Part shown: one piece after another, positions 8,766 through 17,982 of the stretch
Numbering within the stretch: the stretch's first letter is position 1
Layout: each line of letters opens with the position of its first letter
Assembly: GCA_035416745.1 (NCBI GenBank)
Contig: DAOLNV010000015.1
Coordinates: 27,320 to 82,129, forward strand
Direction of reading: 5' to 3'
DNA: 54,810 nt
From: Candidatus Hydrogenedentota bacterium
GTDB lineage: Bacteria; Hydrogenedentota; Hydrogenedentia; Hydrogenedentales; SLHB01
Notes under the pieces: model-generated
The model's database searches: none
Told to the model about the DNA's origin: nothing
Seen by the model: only the letters and a program-made list of their open reading frames with translations
Program-made: the position numbers and the translations under genes

Positions 8766-10085
8766 CTATGCGTGCGGTTTCGGCCCCTCCTGCAGCGACT
8801 GAGTCGAGAAAGCGGCGCTTGGGCGGATGACAAGTTCCTGCGTAGGGTAGGCGAACTGGACGCCTTCCTCCTCAAACCGGCGGAAAATGGTCAGATTGAT
8901 GTTCTGGTGAATGTCCATGTAGACGTTGTAGTCGCTATCCAGCACGTAGTAGACGACCTCGAAAACGAGCGCGAAGTCGCCGAATTTCTGGAAATGGGCG
9001 CGGTCGAACCGAGTCCGCGGATTCGCCTGAATGCTTTCACGGATAAGACAGGGGATGCGTTCCAGTTTTTCGAGGGGGGTCTGGTACACCACACCGATGG
9101 AAAAGACGACGCGCCGCTCTTTCATCCGTTTGTAGTTGCGGATGCGGCTGCTGGTGAGGTCGGCGTTCGAAAAGACGATCTGCTCGCCCCACAGGCTGCG
9201 GACGCGCGTTGTCTTTATGCCGATGTTCTCGACCATGCCCGACTGCTCGCCGACAATGATGAAATCGCCGACGGCGAACGGTTTGTCCAGGATGATGGCC
9301 ACGGAGCAGAAGATGTCGCCCAGGATGTTCTGAAGCGCAAATGCGATGGCTATGCCGCCGATGCCCAAGCCCGCGACAAGCGCCGTGATTTCAAAACCCA
9401 GATTCTGCAGCGCCACCAGCAGGGCCAACGACCACACCGCCACCTGCGCGGCGAACGACAGGATGCCGAACGACGATACCCGGCTGGGATCCTCGCGCCC
9501 CCTGCGCAATCGGGCGCTGTTGATGTAGCGGCGGATGAAGTCGCTGGCATATACCGTAGCCTGAAATGTCAGGATCAGTGTCACGAACGGTTTGCCGACA
9601 AACGTGCTGGTTGCGCGGAGCCATTGGAGCGACAGGAACAGGATGACGACAAAGATGCACGCCTTCCTGGTTTTGCGCAGCACTACCAGCAGGAGCCGCT
9701 GCATCATACGGCCGGACTCGCGGCGCCGTTCGAGCCGGCGGCTTGCCACAACGCGCCGAAGAATGCTGCGCGCGGCGAGCGCGGCAATCCAAAGGAGGAT
9801 GAATGTGCCTCCCGCATATCCGAGGTGCTCGAGGGTAACGTCCCACCGCTGCCACCCGAGCAGTTCCTGGCGCCATTTTTTTTGAATCTCTTCGAGCGGG
9901 GCCGTGTCTTTTTCTTGCGCTTCAGCGTCTGCAGCGTCGCCCGCTGAAGCGGTCTCTCCCTCGGTTACTGTCGACCCCGCCGGGTTTTCGGCTGCGAGAG
10001 CGGGCGGCGCGAACGCAGGCGAAACCGCGATGATGAAGAGGATAAAGAGCGCGAAAAGAAAGAACCTCCTGCGAGAAACCCTCAT
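8766..10085 (-). CDS. MscS-family mechanosensitive channel
   Basis: A 439-residue inner-membrane protein. It begins with a hydrophobic signal-like segment (RRRFFLFALFILFIIAV), then an acidic linker, about three to four further membrane helices, and the pore helix region AGLGIGGIAIAFALQNILGD followed by DKPFAVGDFI, the hallmark of the MscS core. The cytoplasmic beta and alpha/beta vestibule domain runs to the C-terminus. It likely releases osmolytes on hypo-osmotic shock. The ATG at 10085 has a GGAGA nine bases upstream; longer frames lack a ribosome site. It is convergent with the sigma54 activator gene. Confidence 0.92.
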   Translation of the reverse strand: MRVSRRRFFLFALFILFIIAVSPAFAPPALAAENPAGSTVTEGETASAGDAADAEAQEKDTAPLEEIQKKWRQELLGWQRWDVTLEHLGYAGGTFILLWIAALAARSILRRVVASRRLERRRESGRMMQRLLLVVLRKTRKACIFVVILFLSLQWLRATSTFVGKPFVTLILTFQATVYASDFIRRYINSARLRRGREDPSRVSSFGILSFAAQVAVWSLALLVALQNLGFEITALVAGLGIGGIAIAFALQNILGDIFCSVAIILDKPFAVGDFIIVGEQSGMVENIGIKTTRVRSLWGEQIVFSNADLTSSRIRNYKRMKERRVVFSIGVVYQTPLEKLERIPCLIRESIQANPRTRFDRAHFQKFGDFALVFEVVYYVLDSDYNVYMDIHQNINLTIFRRFEEEGVQFAYPTQELVIRPSAAFSTQSLQEGPKPHA

Positions 10086-10203
10086 GCCCGTAAAATCTCC
10101 TTCCCGTCCCGTCGATATGGATAAAATCCCTGAGCATGAGTTGGAGATACCATAGTCCTTGTGTGTGTTGCAAAAAACAGGCCCGTGCCTGGTGACGCGT
10201 GCG

Positions 10204-10232
10204 TTGGTTCTGGTCGCGCCGTTTAGTAAAAT
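10204..10232 (+). promoter_or_regulatory. Sigma70-type promoter, TTGGTT-N17-TAAAAT
   Basis: TTGGTT (10204-10209) and TAAAAT (10227-10232) are separated by 17 bases, about 40 bases before the start codon of the DUF4091 gene at 10273. It also lies in the divergent region with the MscS gene. Confidence 0.6.
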
Positions 10233-10272
10233 CTCTGTATTCGGAGCCATGCCCCCGAGGAGGTCTTATACG

Positions 10273-12990
10273 ATGCGTTTCTCGCTTTACACTGCCCTTA
10301 TTCCGTTCGTTGCAGTCCTGTGGAGTCCGTGTGTCGCCGCCGCGCCGGTCGGGAGCGAAGACGTCGAAATCGAGACCGCACACCTGAAGGTCACGCTGCC
10401 CGCCGATGGCCCCGGCACGGTGTCGTGGTTCGGGCTTCGCGGCAGCGCGCATAACCAGGCGTCCGGCGACGGCCTCCTCCTCGAGGGATTCGGCGTGGGC
10501 AGTTTCTACATCCCCAACCGGCGCCTCAACGTCAATTTCGAGGTCCTTGAAGGCGTGTCGGGCCGGCCGGTCCTGCGCTACTCCTACGATTGTGACGGCC
10601 CGAACATCGCGGGTCTCAAGAGCCAGCGCCTCATCGAGCCCATGCCCGACGAAGCATCCCTTCGCGTCCGCTGGACCGTCGAGAACGCGGGGACCGAAGA
10701 CCAATGGGTAGCGCCGTGGGTGCGGGCCGAGCTTGCAGCCGGGGGAAAGCTGGACGCAGCGGACCGCATCGACGCACCTACGCTGGGCGGCGTTCGTTCC
10801 ATCAAGATGAGCGGCTTCGTCCCGGCGTCGCGCAATTGGATTGCCGTCACCGATGCCCAATCGCGCGAGACCGTTTACGCCGTATTCGATGCGGAACATC
10901 TCCATTCGTTTCTTATCGAGCCGGAGCTGGACGGCGACCATTGCGCGATCCAGGCGGCGTACGTGCCGCGTCTGTTCAAAGCGAAAACCACGTGGGAAAC
11001 CGCATACCGTGTGAACATGGTGCGCGGCTTGTCTCACGTGGATTTCGCCACCACGGAATTGGCGGCCCAGGTGGATTACGAACCCGGCCGTCTGACCGTG
11101 CTCCTTGCGGGAACACGAGATCTGCCGCCCCTTGTGATCAAGACGTCCATCCTTGCGCAAAACGGCCGCGTCTGGAAACTCGAACCCAAACAGTTCGACC
11201 TCGATATCGACACCGTGGTTCGGTGTACGTACGATTGGACCGCCCCGGCCGACGGGCCCTATGACCTGGTCGCCCTTTTCGAGAAAGACGGCGCATCCTT
11301 CAATCTTGGGGAGGACCTCAACGTGCCTCATGGCGCCTTAGATACCCAGTTCTGCACCGGCAAGGCCGCCTCCTGGAACATGGAGGCCTGGACCAACGCT
11401 CCCCACGCGCTCGATCGCCAACCGCGCACCCTCAAACGCACCATGGCCGCCCGGCACGAGACCGCGCTCTGGGCGGAACCCGCGCTGAACAAGATCTTCC
11501 GGGATGACCAGCCTGTTGCCACGGGCACGGTTGAACCGGCCGTCCGCGTCAGTCTCGCGCGCAACGAGCGGGAATCCGTCCAGCTTGTCCTGCGCCCGCC
11601 GGAGGGCGGCGACTGGCTTGACGTGTCCCTCCAGATTCCCGATCTGCTCAACGGAGAAACCAATTCCCGTCTCTCGGCCGAGAACATCCGGGCCTACCGG
11701 GTCAATTACTGCCCGGTCACCGTGCCGAGTCATTTCGAGGGGCCCACGGGAAGCTGGCCCGATCCGCTTGAGCCGCTCACGCCGTTTACCGCCCGGGGCG
11801 GCGTTTGCAGCCCGTTGTGGATAACCGTCTATGCGCCTCCGGGCACGCCGCCGGGCATGTACCGCGGCTTGGCCGAACTGGCGTCCTCGAACGGCGGTCC
11901 CGTCGAGTTCTGGCTCGAAGCCACGGTCTACGATTTCGAACTGCCCCAGCCCCCCGCGCTGAAGACCGATTTCGGATTCTGGCTGGACGGCGCGCTCGCC
12001 ATGTGCAAACACATGGGATACAGCGGCGCCGCCGCCCAACTGGGACAGGCATACCTCCAGGACGCGGCCGAGCACGGCGTTACGCTGCGCGACCTGAGCG
12101 CTCTGCCCGCGGAGAGCGCGGACTATGCGGCCAGCCTGGCGGCGTACGAGAAGCGCCTGCCCGTGCTGCAGGACGGTGGAACCACTACCTATGCGGTCCC
12201 ATCGTCCCTGCTCGATGCGCCGGAACAACTCAAGATGGCCAACGCATTTGTCAAAGGCCATGACTTGTCCGGCAGGGCCTTTTGCCATATCGGCGATGGG
12301 CCGCCGGAGCCCGCATGGCCCCGCTTGTTCGAACGCATGCAGGTCTGGCTGGACACCGCCCCGCAGATTCCCATGATGGTTTCGACCTACGGTCTGCAGC
12401 CCTTCCTGTCCGACGCGGCGCAGATTTGGTGCGTTCATCTTCCAATGTTCGATACCGTAAACGGGAAGATCATCCTCGAGCGCGTTCAGAAAGGCGGCGA
12501 AGTCTGGTGCTACATCGATCAGAGCCCCCCACGGCCGTACGCCAACTTCTTCGTGGATTATGCGGCCATCGAGCATCGGGCCCTGTTTTGGCAATTGTGG
12601 GCACTGGGGGTCCGGGGCATGCATTATTGGAGCGTTAATTCGCTTCCGGCCGGGCGCGATCCCCGGGCAGGCCTCGTAGATATCACCCCGGTCAACGGCG
12701 ACGGCTTCCTGGTATACCCCTCGGCCAGCGGCCCCGTCCCCTCGATTCGATGGGAGATCATTCGAGACGGCATAGAAGACTACGGTTATCTGGTCCTATT
12801 TCGCGAGCTGCAGCGGCGGGCCGAGAAATCGGGGAATCGAGCCTTGCTGGACCGTGTACGCCCGGCGGCCGATCTCGGCCCGGTGGTACCGGACCTGGTT
12901 ACGTTCACGCGGGAGCCCGAAGTGATGATGCAAAAACGCGACGCCATTGCGCGGGCCATCGTCGAAATGCAGAAGGCGCTTGCGCGCTGA
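10273..12990 (+). CDS. Large secreted DUF4091-domain protein
   Basis: A 905-residue exported protein with signal peptide (MRFSLYTALIPFVAVLWSP, cleavage near AAAPVGS). The N-terminal half is a beta-rich region resembling sugar-binding or sugar-hydrolase accessory domains. The C-terminal half has a TIM-barrel-like section (KTDFGFWLDGALAMCKHM onward) and ends with WEIIRDGIEDYGYL, a signature of DUF4091 glycoside-hydrolase-like proteins. The catalytic activity of this family is not established, so polysaccharide processing is inference. A strong GAGGAGGT lies eight bases before the ATG at 10273, which decides the start over the open frame from 10159. The 17-bp-spaced promoter lies just upstream. 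Confidence 0.8.
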   Translation: MRFSLYTALIPFVAVLWSPCVAAAPVGSEDVEIETAHLKVTLPADGPGTVSWFGLRGSAHNQASGDGLLLEGFGVGSFYIPNRRLNVNFEVLEGVSGRPVLRYSYDCDGPNIAGLKSQRLIEPMPDEASLRVRWTVENAGTEDQWVAPWVRAELAAGGKLDAADRIDAPTLGGVRSIKMSGFVPASRNWIAVTDAQSRETVYAVFDAEHLHSFLIEPELDGDHCAIQAAYVPRLFKAKTTWETAYRVNMVRGLSHVDFATTELAAQVDYEPGRLTVLLAGTRDLPPLVIKTSILAQNGRVWKLEPKQFDLDIDTVVRCTYDWTAPADGPYDLVALFEKDGASFNLGEDLNVPHGALDTQFCTGKAASWNMEAWTNAPHALDRQPRTLKRTMAARHETALWAEPALNKIFRDDQPVATGTVEPAVRVSLARNERESVQLVLRPPEGGDWLDVSLQIPDLLNGETNSRLSAENIRAYRVNYCPVTVPSHFEGPTGSWPDPLEPLTPFTARGGVCSPLWITVYAPPGTPPGMYRGLAELASSNGGPVEFWLEATVYDFELPQPPALKTDFGFWLDGALAMCKHMGYSGAAAQLGQAYLQDAAEHGVTLRDLSALPAESADYAASLAAYEKRLPVLQDGGTTTYAVPSSLLDAPEQLKMANAFVKGHDLSGRAFCHIGDGPPEPAWPRLFERMQVWLDTAPQIPMMVSTYGLQPFLSDAAQIWCVHLPMFDTVNGKIILERVQKGGEVWCYIDQSPPRPYANFFVDYAAIEHRALFWQLWALGVRGMHYWSVNSLPAGRDPRAGLVDITPVNGDGFLVYPSASGPVPSIRWEIIRDGIEDYGYLVLFRELQRRAEKSGNRALLDRVRPAADLGPVVPDLVTFTREPEVMMQKRDAIARAIVEMQKALAR

Positions 12991-13021
12991 GAGCAGGACG
13001 GCCGTACGCGCCGGTCTCCGG

Positions 13022-14182
13022 TCAGGGCATGGTGATGCTTCCGAGCGTCGCCGGACGTCTTGCTCCTGTTGCTGACAGAATGTTGGTGGAGTTTCCGAAA
13101 ATGGTTTCGTTGGCCAGGATACAGGCGCTGAGCGGGTCCACAACGTTGAAGGCAATGCCATAGCGGTCGGTTTTGCGGACAATTGCGTCTTTGATGCCCG
13201 TTTTCACGTTGCGCATCAGAGTTCTGTTTCGAAGCCCCTCGCCGCTCAGAATCAGGCGCGAGATCGAGTAACCGGGATATACGAACCGTGTAAACGACCG
13301 CGTGATGCTGTAGCCCACCGCCATGGTTACGGTGGCGATCATGTCTTCCAGCGAATGGTCTCGCCTTCCGTTCAACGCGTCACGAAGGTACTCTTCCGGG
13401 CCGAATTCGTCGCGGCTGGTACTCTTGGGCGGCACCCGCGAGAAATAGGCGTGGCTCAACAGATAGTCGAGAAACTCATCGATAACCAGCCCTTTGCCGG
13501 CGATGGCGCCGTCCCGGTCGCGCGTCTGGGTAGCGTGGGTAAGCAGCCGCACGGAACTGTCAATGCTCACCAGGCACGGCCCGACGTCGAACGCTATCAT
13601 GTCCTTCATTTCCGGCGTCACCACCGTAACACTGGCGAACCCTCCCAGATGCAGGCACGCAACGACGCGGTCCGGCCGGTGAAACAGCACCCAGTCCGCG
13701 AACGGATGCAGTACATTTCCCTGCCCGCCAACGGCCATGTCGGAGCTGGCAAAACCGGATACGACCGGCAGGTTCGTGCGGGCGGCAATGACGCTGGGTT
13801 CGCCAATCGAGAGGTGGCCCGAGATGGTATCACTGCCTCGGGACGGCAGATGCGCTGCCGTGTACCCTGGCGACGAGATGAAATCCACCTCGATGTTTTC
13901 CGAGCGGGCCACTTCCTGAAGGCCTGCCGCCACTTCAGCAAGCTCGGCGCCAAGTTCGAAGCTCAACGCCGACAGTTCTCGCCCCGTCTTACGCGCCGAC
14001 AAGAGCCGGTTCTGCAGTCCCGGGGGATGGCGGAAATGCTTATCCTTCACAACCTTGATAAGCATTTCGGGTCCGAACCCCTTGATGCGGACCAGCGCCG
14101 CGTCCACGCCCAGACACGCACTGTCGGTGGTCAGTCCGATGGCGTAGCGTACCAGCTTTTCTCGAATGCTCCCCAGTTCCAT
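13022..14182 (-). CDS. AnmK-like anhydro-N-acetylmuramic acid kinase, divergent
   Basis: A 386-residue ASKHA-fold protein matching AnmK along its length: DMAVGGQGNVLHPFADW, LHLGGFASVTVV, FDVGP with Asp208, YFSRVPPKSTSRDEF, and ILSGEGLRNRTLM. AnmK opens and phosphorylates 1,6-anhydro-MurNAc to MurNAc-6-phosphate during cell-wall recycling. Several usual motifs differ: the N-terminal GTSLDG nucleotide loop reads DSACLG, the HGQT motif reads PGYT, and GPGN reads GPCL. The position of the catalytic Asp appears kept. Activity or substrate may have shifted. It lies downstream of the kinase-MurQ fusion on the same strand, separated by about 410 bases. MurQ would use its product. Confidence 0.75.
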   Translation of the reverse strand: MELGSIREKLVRYAIGLTTDSACLGVDAALVRIKGFGPEMLIKVVKDKHFRHPPGLQNRLLSARKTGRELSALSFELGAELAEVAAGLQEVARSENIEVDFISSPGYTAAHLPSRGSDTISGHLSIGEPSVIAARTNLPVVSGFASSDMAVGGQGNVLHPFADWVLFHRPDRVVACLHLGGFASVTVVTPEMKDMIAFDVGPCLVSIDSSVRLLTHATQTRDRDGAIAGKGLVIDEFLDYLLSHAYFSRVPPKSTSRDEFGPEEYLRDALNGRRDHSLEDMIATVTMAVGYSITRSFTRFVYPGYSISRLILSGEGLRNRTLMRNVKTGIKDAIVRKTDRYGIAFNVVDPLSACILANETIFGNSTNILSATGARRPATLGSITMP

Positions 14183-14594
14183 ACCACCCTGCCGTTAAAA
14201 GGACGGTCTGCTATCCGTTCTGTACGATTGCACTCCTCCAACAGTGTACACCAATTTTCTTGGAAAATGTAAACCGGTTGCGGATTTTTCCAACGTATCC
14301 CGGGGTCTGACTTTCCAGCCGGTCAGACCATAGCAGGAGCCGTCGGCACGGTGAGAGGGCAGTGTGCGTGCGGGACGTGCCATAAGCACCGACCCCGCGG
14401 AAGGGTTTTGGGGTCTCCCACCGCAACGGCGCCAAGGCACAAGGAGAATAGCGCCCGACCGAACTGAAACGACCGGCGGGGCCGCCGGCCCCACATCTTG
14501 GAGAACCAGGAATCGCTGGCCTGGCCGCACGAGAACCGGCCTTCCAGACGGGCCGGGGGCGTTCTGGCGGGGCGGATTGTCAGATGAAAAGGGC
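14183..14594. other. 412-base intergenic stretch with hairpins and repeat fragments
   Basis: No gene is supported. It holds an 8-bp inverted repeat GGTCTGAC/GTCAGACC at 14304-14329, related to the GTCAGAC repeats elsewhere, and a dyad CCGGCGG-GG-CCGCCGG at 14473-14488. CCGCAACGGCGCCAAG at 14421-14436 recurs in inverted orientation at 28175-28190 with one mismatch. It probably carries the leader of the AnmK-like gene and dispersed repeat debris. Confidence 0.5.
14304..14329. repeat. Inverted repeat GGTCTGAC...GTCAGACC
   Basis: Perfect 8-bp arms at 14304-14311 and 14322-14329 flank a 10-base spacer. The arms carry the GTCAGAC core also found in the 9-bp-periodic repeats at 2765 and 22444. Confidence 0.6.
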
Positions 14595-16433
14595 TCACTT
14601 CCCTTGCTCTTGTGCGGCCTCTAGCACCGCTCGCAGATTACCCGAGGCCCCGGCAAGGAGTTCCCGGGCTCTCTCGACGGACATGCCGAGTCGGCACATC
14701 ACGACCGCGGTCCGGATATCGTCGTCCGCGTCATGCAACAAACGCGCCGCGCTTCTGGCCTCGAGCCCCAATAGCGCCTGCAGTATCGCCACCGCGCGCC
14801 GCCGCAGCTTCTGGTTTGTGGGCCGCATCCCCACCATCATTCCCTCGAATACGCGCCCGCTCAACGCCATGGCGCCCGTCGAGATCGTGTTGAGCGCCAT
14901 TTTCATGGCCGTGCCTGCTTTCAGCCGCGTCGAACCGGCGACGATCTCCGGCCCGGTGTCGATGGCTATGGTCAATTCCGCCGGGCTTTCCGCGCAGATG
15001 CTGCAACATAAAAGGACGGTTCTCGCGCCGGCATCGCGGGCCCGGACCAATGCCGCCAACGTGTAGGGCGTGGTTCCCGACGCTGCAATGCCTATCACTA
15101 CGTCAGATGTCCCTATGGGAGGCTGCACATTCTCGAGGTCGCGCAGGGCCGCGCCGGTGTCGTCTTCCGCGCCCTCCGCGCTCGTTCGCAATGCCGCGTC
15201 TCCCCCGGCGATTATGCCGAGGACGCGGCCCGGGTCTACCCCGAACGTTGGCGGGCACTCCGAGGCATCCAGTACTCCGAGGCGTCCGCTGGTGCCTGCT
15301 CCGATATAGATAAGGCGGCCCGTGCCCGAGAGCGCCGCGGCCGCCCATTCCATCGCCAGCGCTACAGAGTCCGAAACCCGGGCCACCGCCGCGGGCACCT
15401 CTGAATCCAGGCGGTTCATGGCCATGACAATCTCTTTCGGAGACAGGCGCTCCAGGAACACGTCCTGTATGCGGGCCTCGGCCGGCGCCCGCCGGGCAGG
15501 TTTTCGCCGTCCTTCCGTGGCCAGCACGGTCTTGGGAAGGTGGCGGGCCTGCACCAGGGCCAGCGCAGCCCGGTGGCCGCGCACGGGGGCCAGTCGCGGC
15601 GCCGAACGCACGCCCAACGCCTCGAGCCGATGGCGAAAGGCTTCGACATAGCGCGGGCAGTGTTCGAACAATCCGCCGTTGAGCAGCACCGGGGCGTCTT
15701 CGGGCAACTCGAGTTTCCTGAACCCCGCGCGAACCTGCTCTGCCATGAGACCGGCTTGTTCCGCGATGCAGGCGGCGGCCACCGCGTCCCGCCCGGCCGC
15801 GGTGGCCACGGTTTCCGCCAGCCGGGCGATGTCGCGCATCGACGCATGCCATGCCCACGGCACAAGCATGCGAAACGATTCCACTCCGGCGGCCTTGGGC
15901 AACAGGTCCACCAACACCGTCTCGGGTCCCAGGCCGTCCAATGCGTGCCCGGCGGCTTTGAGCGCGCTCTGTCCGATTTGATAGGCGCTGCCGCAGTCGC
16001 CGAATGCCGCGCCCCGGCCCCCGACGAAATCCGACCTTCCATCAGGCATTTGCGCCACCACGCTTGACCCGGTTCCGGCGATTGCCAGCACCCCCGCTGA
16101 GTCGCCTATGTTTGCGAAAAGGACGGGCCGGATGTCGTCGCACACTACCGCACGGGCGGCCCTGAACTGTTCACATAAGCGGTTGGCCAGCCAGGATGCC
16201 ATCCCTGATGTCCAGGCGCCCGACAATGCGACTCCAACCGCCTCGGGTTCGAGGCCCGTACCAGCCAGCGCCTCTCTTCCCACCTGCGTCAGTACCCATA
16301 TGCACGCGTTCACGCCCAAGGCGACAGGATTGGAGGCCCCTCCCCGGGCTTCTCGAAGCAGATGGCCCTCTTCGTCGTACAATCCGGCCCGCGTAGCCGT
16401 TCCACCTCCGTCAAATGCCAAGTAGTGTCTCAT
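14595..16433 (-). CDS. murQ: Fusion of BadF/NagK-type sugar kinase and MurNAc-6-P etherase (MurQ)
   Basis: A 612-residue two-domain enzyme. Residues 1-300 are an ASKHA kinase of the BadF/BadG N-acetylglucosamine-kinase type (start MRHYLAFDGGGTATRAG, then SNPVALG and AIAGTGSSVV). Residues about 325-612 are MurQ: GRLIYIGAGTSGRLGVLDAS, ECPPTFGV, AEGAEDD, GIAASGTTPYTLAAL and the C-terminal helical tail. MurQ removes D-lactate from MurNAc-6-phosphate to give GlcNAc-6-phosphate; the kinase half could phosphorylate MurNAc or GlcNAc, so one polypeptide could perform both steps. Catalytic motifs look intact. The ATG at 16433 overlaps the stop of the upstream GH1-like gene (ATGA), indicating translational coupling. 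Confidence 0.92.
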   Translation of the reverse strand: MRHYLAFDGGGTATRAGLYDEEGHLLREARGGASNPVALGVNACIWVLTQVGREALAGTGLEPEAVGVALSGAWTSGMASWLANRLCEQFRAARAVVCDDIRPVLFANIGDSAGVLAIAGTGSSVVAQMPDGRSDFVGGRGAAFGDCGSAYQIGQSALKAAGHALDGLGPETVLVDLLPKAAGVESFRMLVPWAWHASMRDIARLAETVATAAGRDAVAAACIAEQAGLMAEQVRAGFRKLELPEDAPVLLNGGLFEHCPRYVEAFRHRLEALGVRSAPRLAPVRGHRAALALVQARHLPKTVLATEGRRKPARRAPAEARIQDVFLERLSPKEIVMAMNRLDSEVPAAVARVSDSVALAMEWAAAALSGTGRLIYIGAGTSGRLGVLDASECPPTFGVDPGRVLGIIAGGDAALRTSAEGAEDDTGAALRDLENVQPPIGTSDVVIGIAASGTTPYTLAALVRARDAGARTVLLCCSICAESPAELTIAIDTGPEIVAGSTRLKAGTAMKMALNTISTGAMALSGRVFEGMMVGMRPTNQKLRRRAVAILQALLGLEARSAARLLHDADDDIRTAVVMCRLGMSVERARELLAGASGNLRAVLEAAQEQGK

Positions 16434-17758
16434 GCCAGTACCAGTCCTTCGGGCGGCCGCCAATCCGGGCTGTACCGCGCCAGCGTCCCCTTCTGGATTC
16501 CCCCGGAAACCGCGATGTCTTTGTATAGATATGCCGAGGGGTTTGGAGTCCGCGCCAATGCGGCCCGCCCCACATGCACAAGCCCGTAACGCGCTTCGTA
16601 TCCCCGGTCCCACTCGAACCCGTCCAGCAACGAGCGGTACATGAACCCTCTCAGCTCGGTTCCGTTGGCGAGAGCGCGCTGGGCCGTTGCGACGTGATTC
16701 AAGAGGAAATGCCGGCGCGCGCGGTCATCTTCCGTGGCGAGCCCGGTCCCCAGAACCATCAGCGGTTTCCTGAACGCGGCCAAATCGTGCAACACCCCGG
16801 CCAATCCGTCCGAGTCCTGTTCGCAGTCGTAAACTCCCGCACGTTCACCCTGGTTGTTCACGCGAACCGCGAACGTCCCCTTCCCCGGGCGAAACCGGAC
16901 GTATTGAGCGCCATAGTACGACACCCCGATGAAATCCGCCGTATCCGCCAGGGCTCGATTCTCCCCGAATGGCCGCGGCCATTGCCCGGACGTCAACACG
17001 CGGGGCCATACGGTATTCGAGAGCGCACACTCCCCCCGGACCGCCCGGAGATCCCAAGAGCTGGAAACATCAAAGGGCCGCAACGTTTCAGCATGTACGC
17101 TCAGGCCGATTCTCGCATCCGGAACCTTCTCGCGAAACCTCCGGAACGTTTCCGCATGGGCCAACGCCATGTGCCGAAGCGATTTCCAGGCGGCCCACAT
17201 GTTCCGCGCCCCGGGCGGCCAAAGTCCCCGCATGTAGCCCATGCGGAGAGCCGTCACAGGGGTAAGCATAGGGAGCCAATACCGGCATGCTTCCCCGAGG
17301 ACCCCCGCAACTTCCCCGGCGTACCGAGAGAAGATCTCCGCCGCTTCCGCCGCCAGCCAGCCTCCGCGCAAAGCAAACCACGCTGGCACGGTCACCTCAT
17401 GGAGGGCCACGACGGGTTCGAGTCCTTCCGCGCACATCGCTTCGAGAACGGCCCGGTAATGCTCGAGAGACAACCCGTCCACATGGCCCTCCCGGGGTTC
17501 TATGCGGCTCCACTCCAGTGACACGAGAAGCGCGTTCAAACCAAACAGGCGCGCCAACCCGATGTCCTCGCGAAAGCGGTTCCAGTGGTCCGAACCCGCC
17601 TGAGAGGTTGATTCACCCGCAATGCGCCCGGGGCGCTGCTCCCACCGCCACCAGTCGCTATCAAAATGCCCCCCCTCAACTGAGTGCGCTGAAAGGGTCG
17701 CGCCCCAAAGAAACTCGGATGGGAATGGTCTCACAAGCGCCTGCTTTCTAACCGCCAA
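16430..17758 (-). CDS. GH1-fold protein lacking both catalytic glutamates
   Basis: A 442-residue protein aligning over its length with GH1 beta-glucosidases: FPSEFLWGATLSAHSVEG, SLEWSRIEP, RGGWLA, RYWLPMLTPVTALRMGY, IGVSYYG, KPLMVLGTGLATEDD and RSLLDGFEWDRGYEARYGLV. The acid/base motif (T-x-N-E-P in active enzymes) reads PMLTP, placing Thr166 where Glu should be. The nucleophile motif (T-E-N-G) reads LGTG, placing Gly337 at the Glu position. Sugar-contact Gln, His and Asn are also replaced. No signal peptide is seen. The start is uncertain: TTG at 17758 or GTG at 17734. It is coupled to the kinase-MurQ gene by an ATGA overlap, so a role in muropeptide or sugar recycling (binding or regulation) is inferred. 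Confidence 0.88.
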   Translation of the reverse strand: MAVRKQALVRPFPSEFLWGATLSAHSVEGGHFDSDWWRWEQRPGRIAGESTSQAGSDHWNRFREDIGLARLFGLNALLVSLEWSRIEPREGHVDGLSLEHYRAVLEAMCAEGLEPVVALHEVTVPAWFALRGGWLAAEAAEIFSRYAGEVAGVLGEACRYWLPMLTPVTALRMGYMRGLWPPGARNMWAAWKSLRHMALAHAETFRRFREKVPDARIGLSVHAETLRPFDVSSSWDLRAVRGECALSNTVWPRVLTSGQWPRPFGENRALADTADFIGVSYYGAQYVRFRPGKGTFAVRVNNQGERAGVYDCEQDSDGLAGVLHDLAAFRKPLMVLGTGLATEDDRARRHFLLNHVATAQRALANGTELRGFMYRSLLDGFEWDRGYEARYGLVHVGRAALARTPNPSAYLYKDIAVSGGIQKGTLARYSPDWRPPEGLVLA

Positions 17759-17898
17759 CTACCCGGCAACCGCCATTTTCAGGGGGACTCGGCTGGATGT
17801 GACCGGGCTGGCCAGCCGCAGCTTCACAAGGCGCCAGTATGCGGTTTCGTTTCCTGTTACTCAAACCATATACTAGACAGAAGCTGGCTGGGCACGGC

Positions 17899-17927
17899 TT
17901 GACAATACCGGATAAAGAGGATAGAAT
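17899..17927 (+). promoter_or_regulatory. Strong sigma70-type promoter, TTGACA-N17-TAGAAT
   Basis: A consensus -35 TTGACA (17899-17904) and a five-of-six -10 TAGAAT (17922-17927) have an ideal 17-base spacer. This is the best promoter in the window and lies about 55 bases before the hybrid cluster protein start codon. Confidence 0.8.
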
Positions 17928-17982
17928 ATATCCACATTTTGCGCCTCGGCCACTGTTGGCCTCTAACCAGGAGGAAATCGTC

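Noticed and set aside
16430..17758. Missing GH1 glutamates due to sequencing error
   Set aside because: Two distant sites and several sugar-contact residues are changed by substitution with the frame intact, which random error would not produce.
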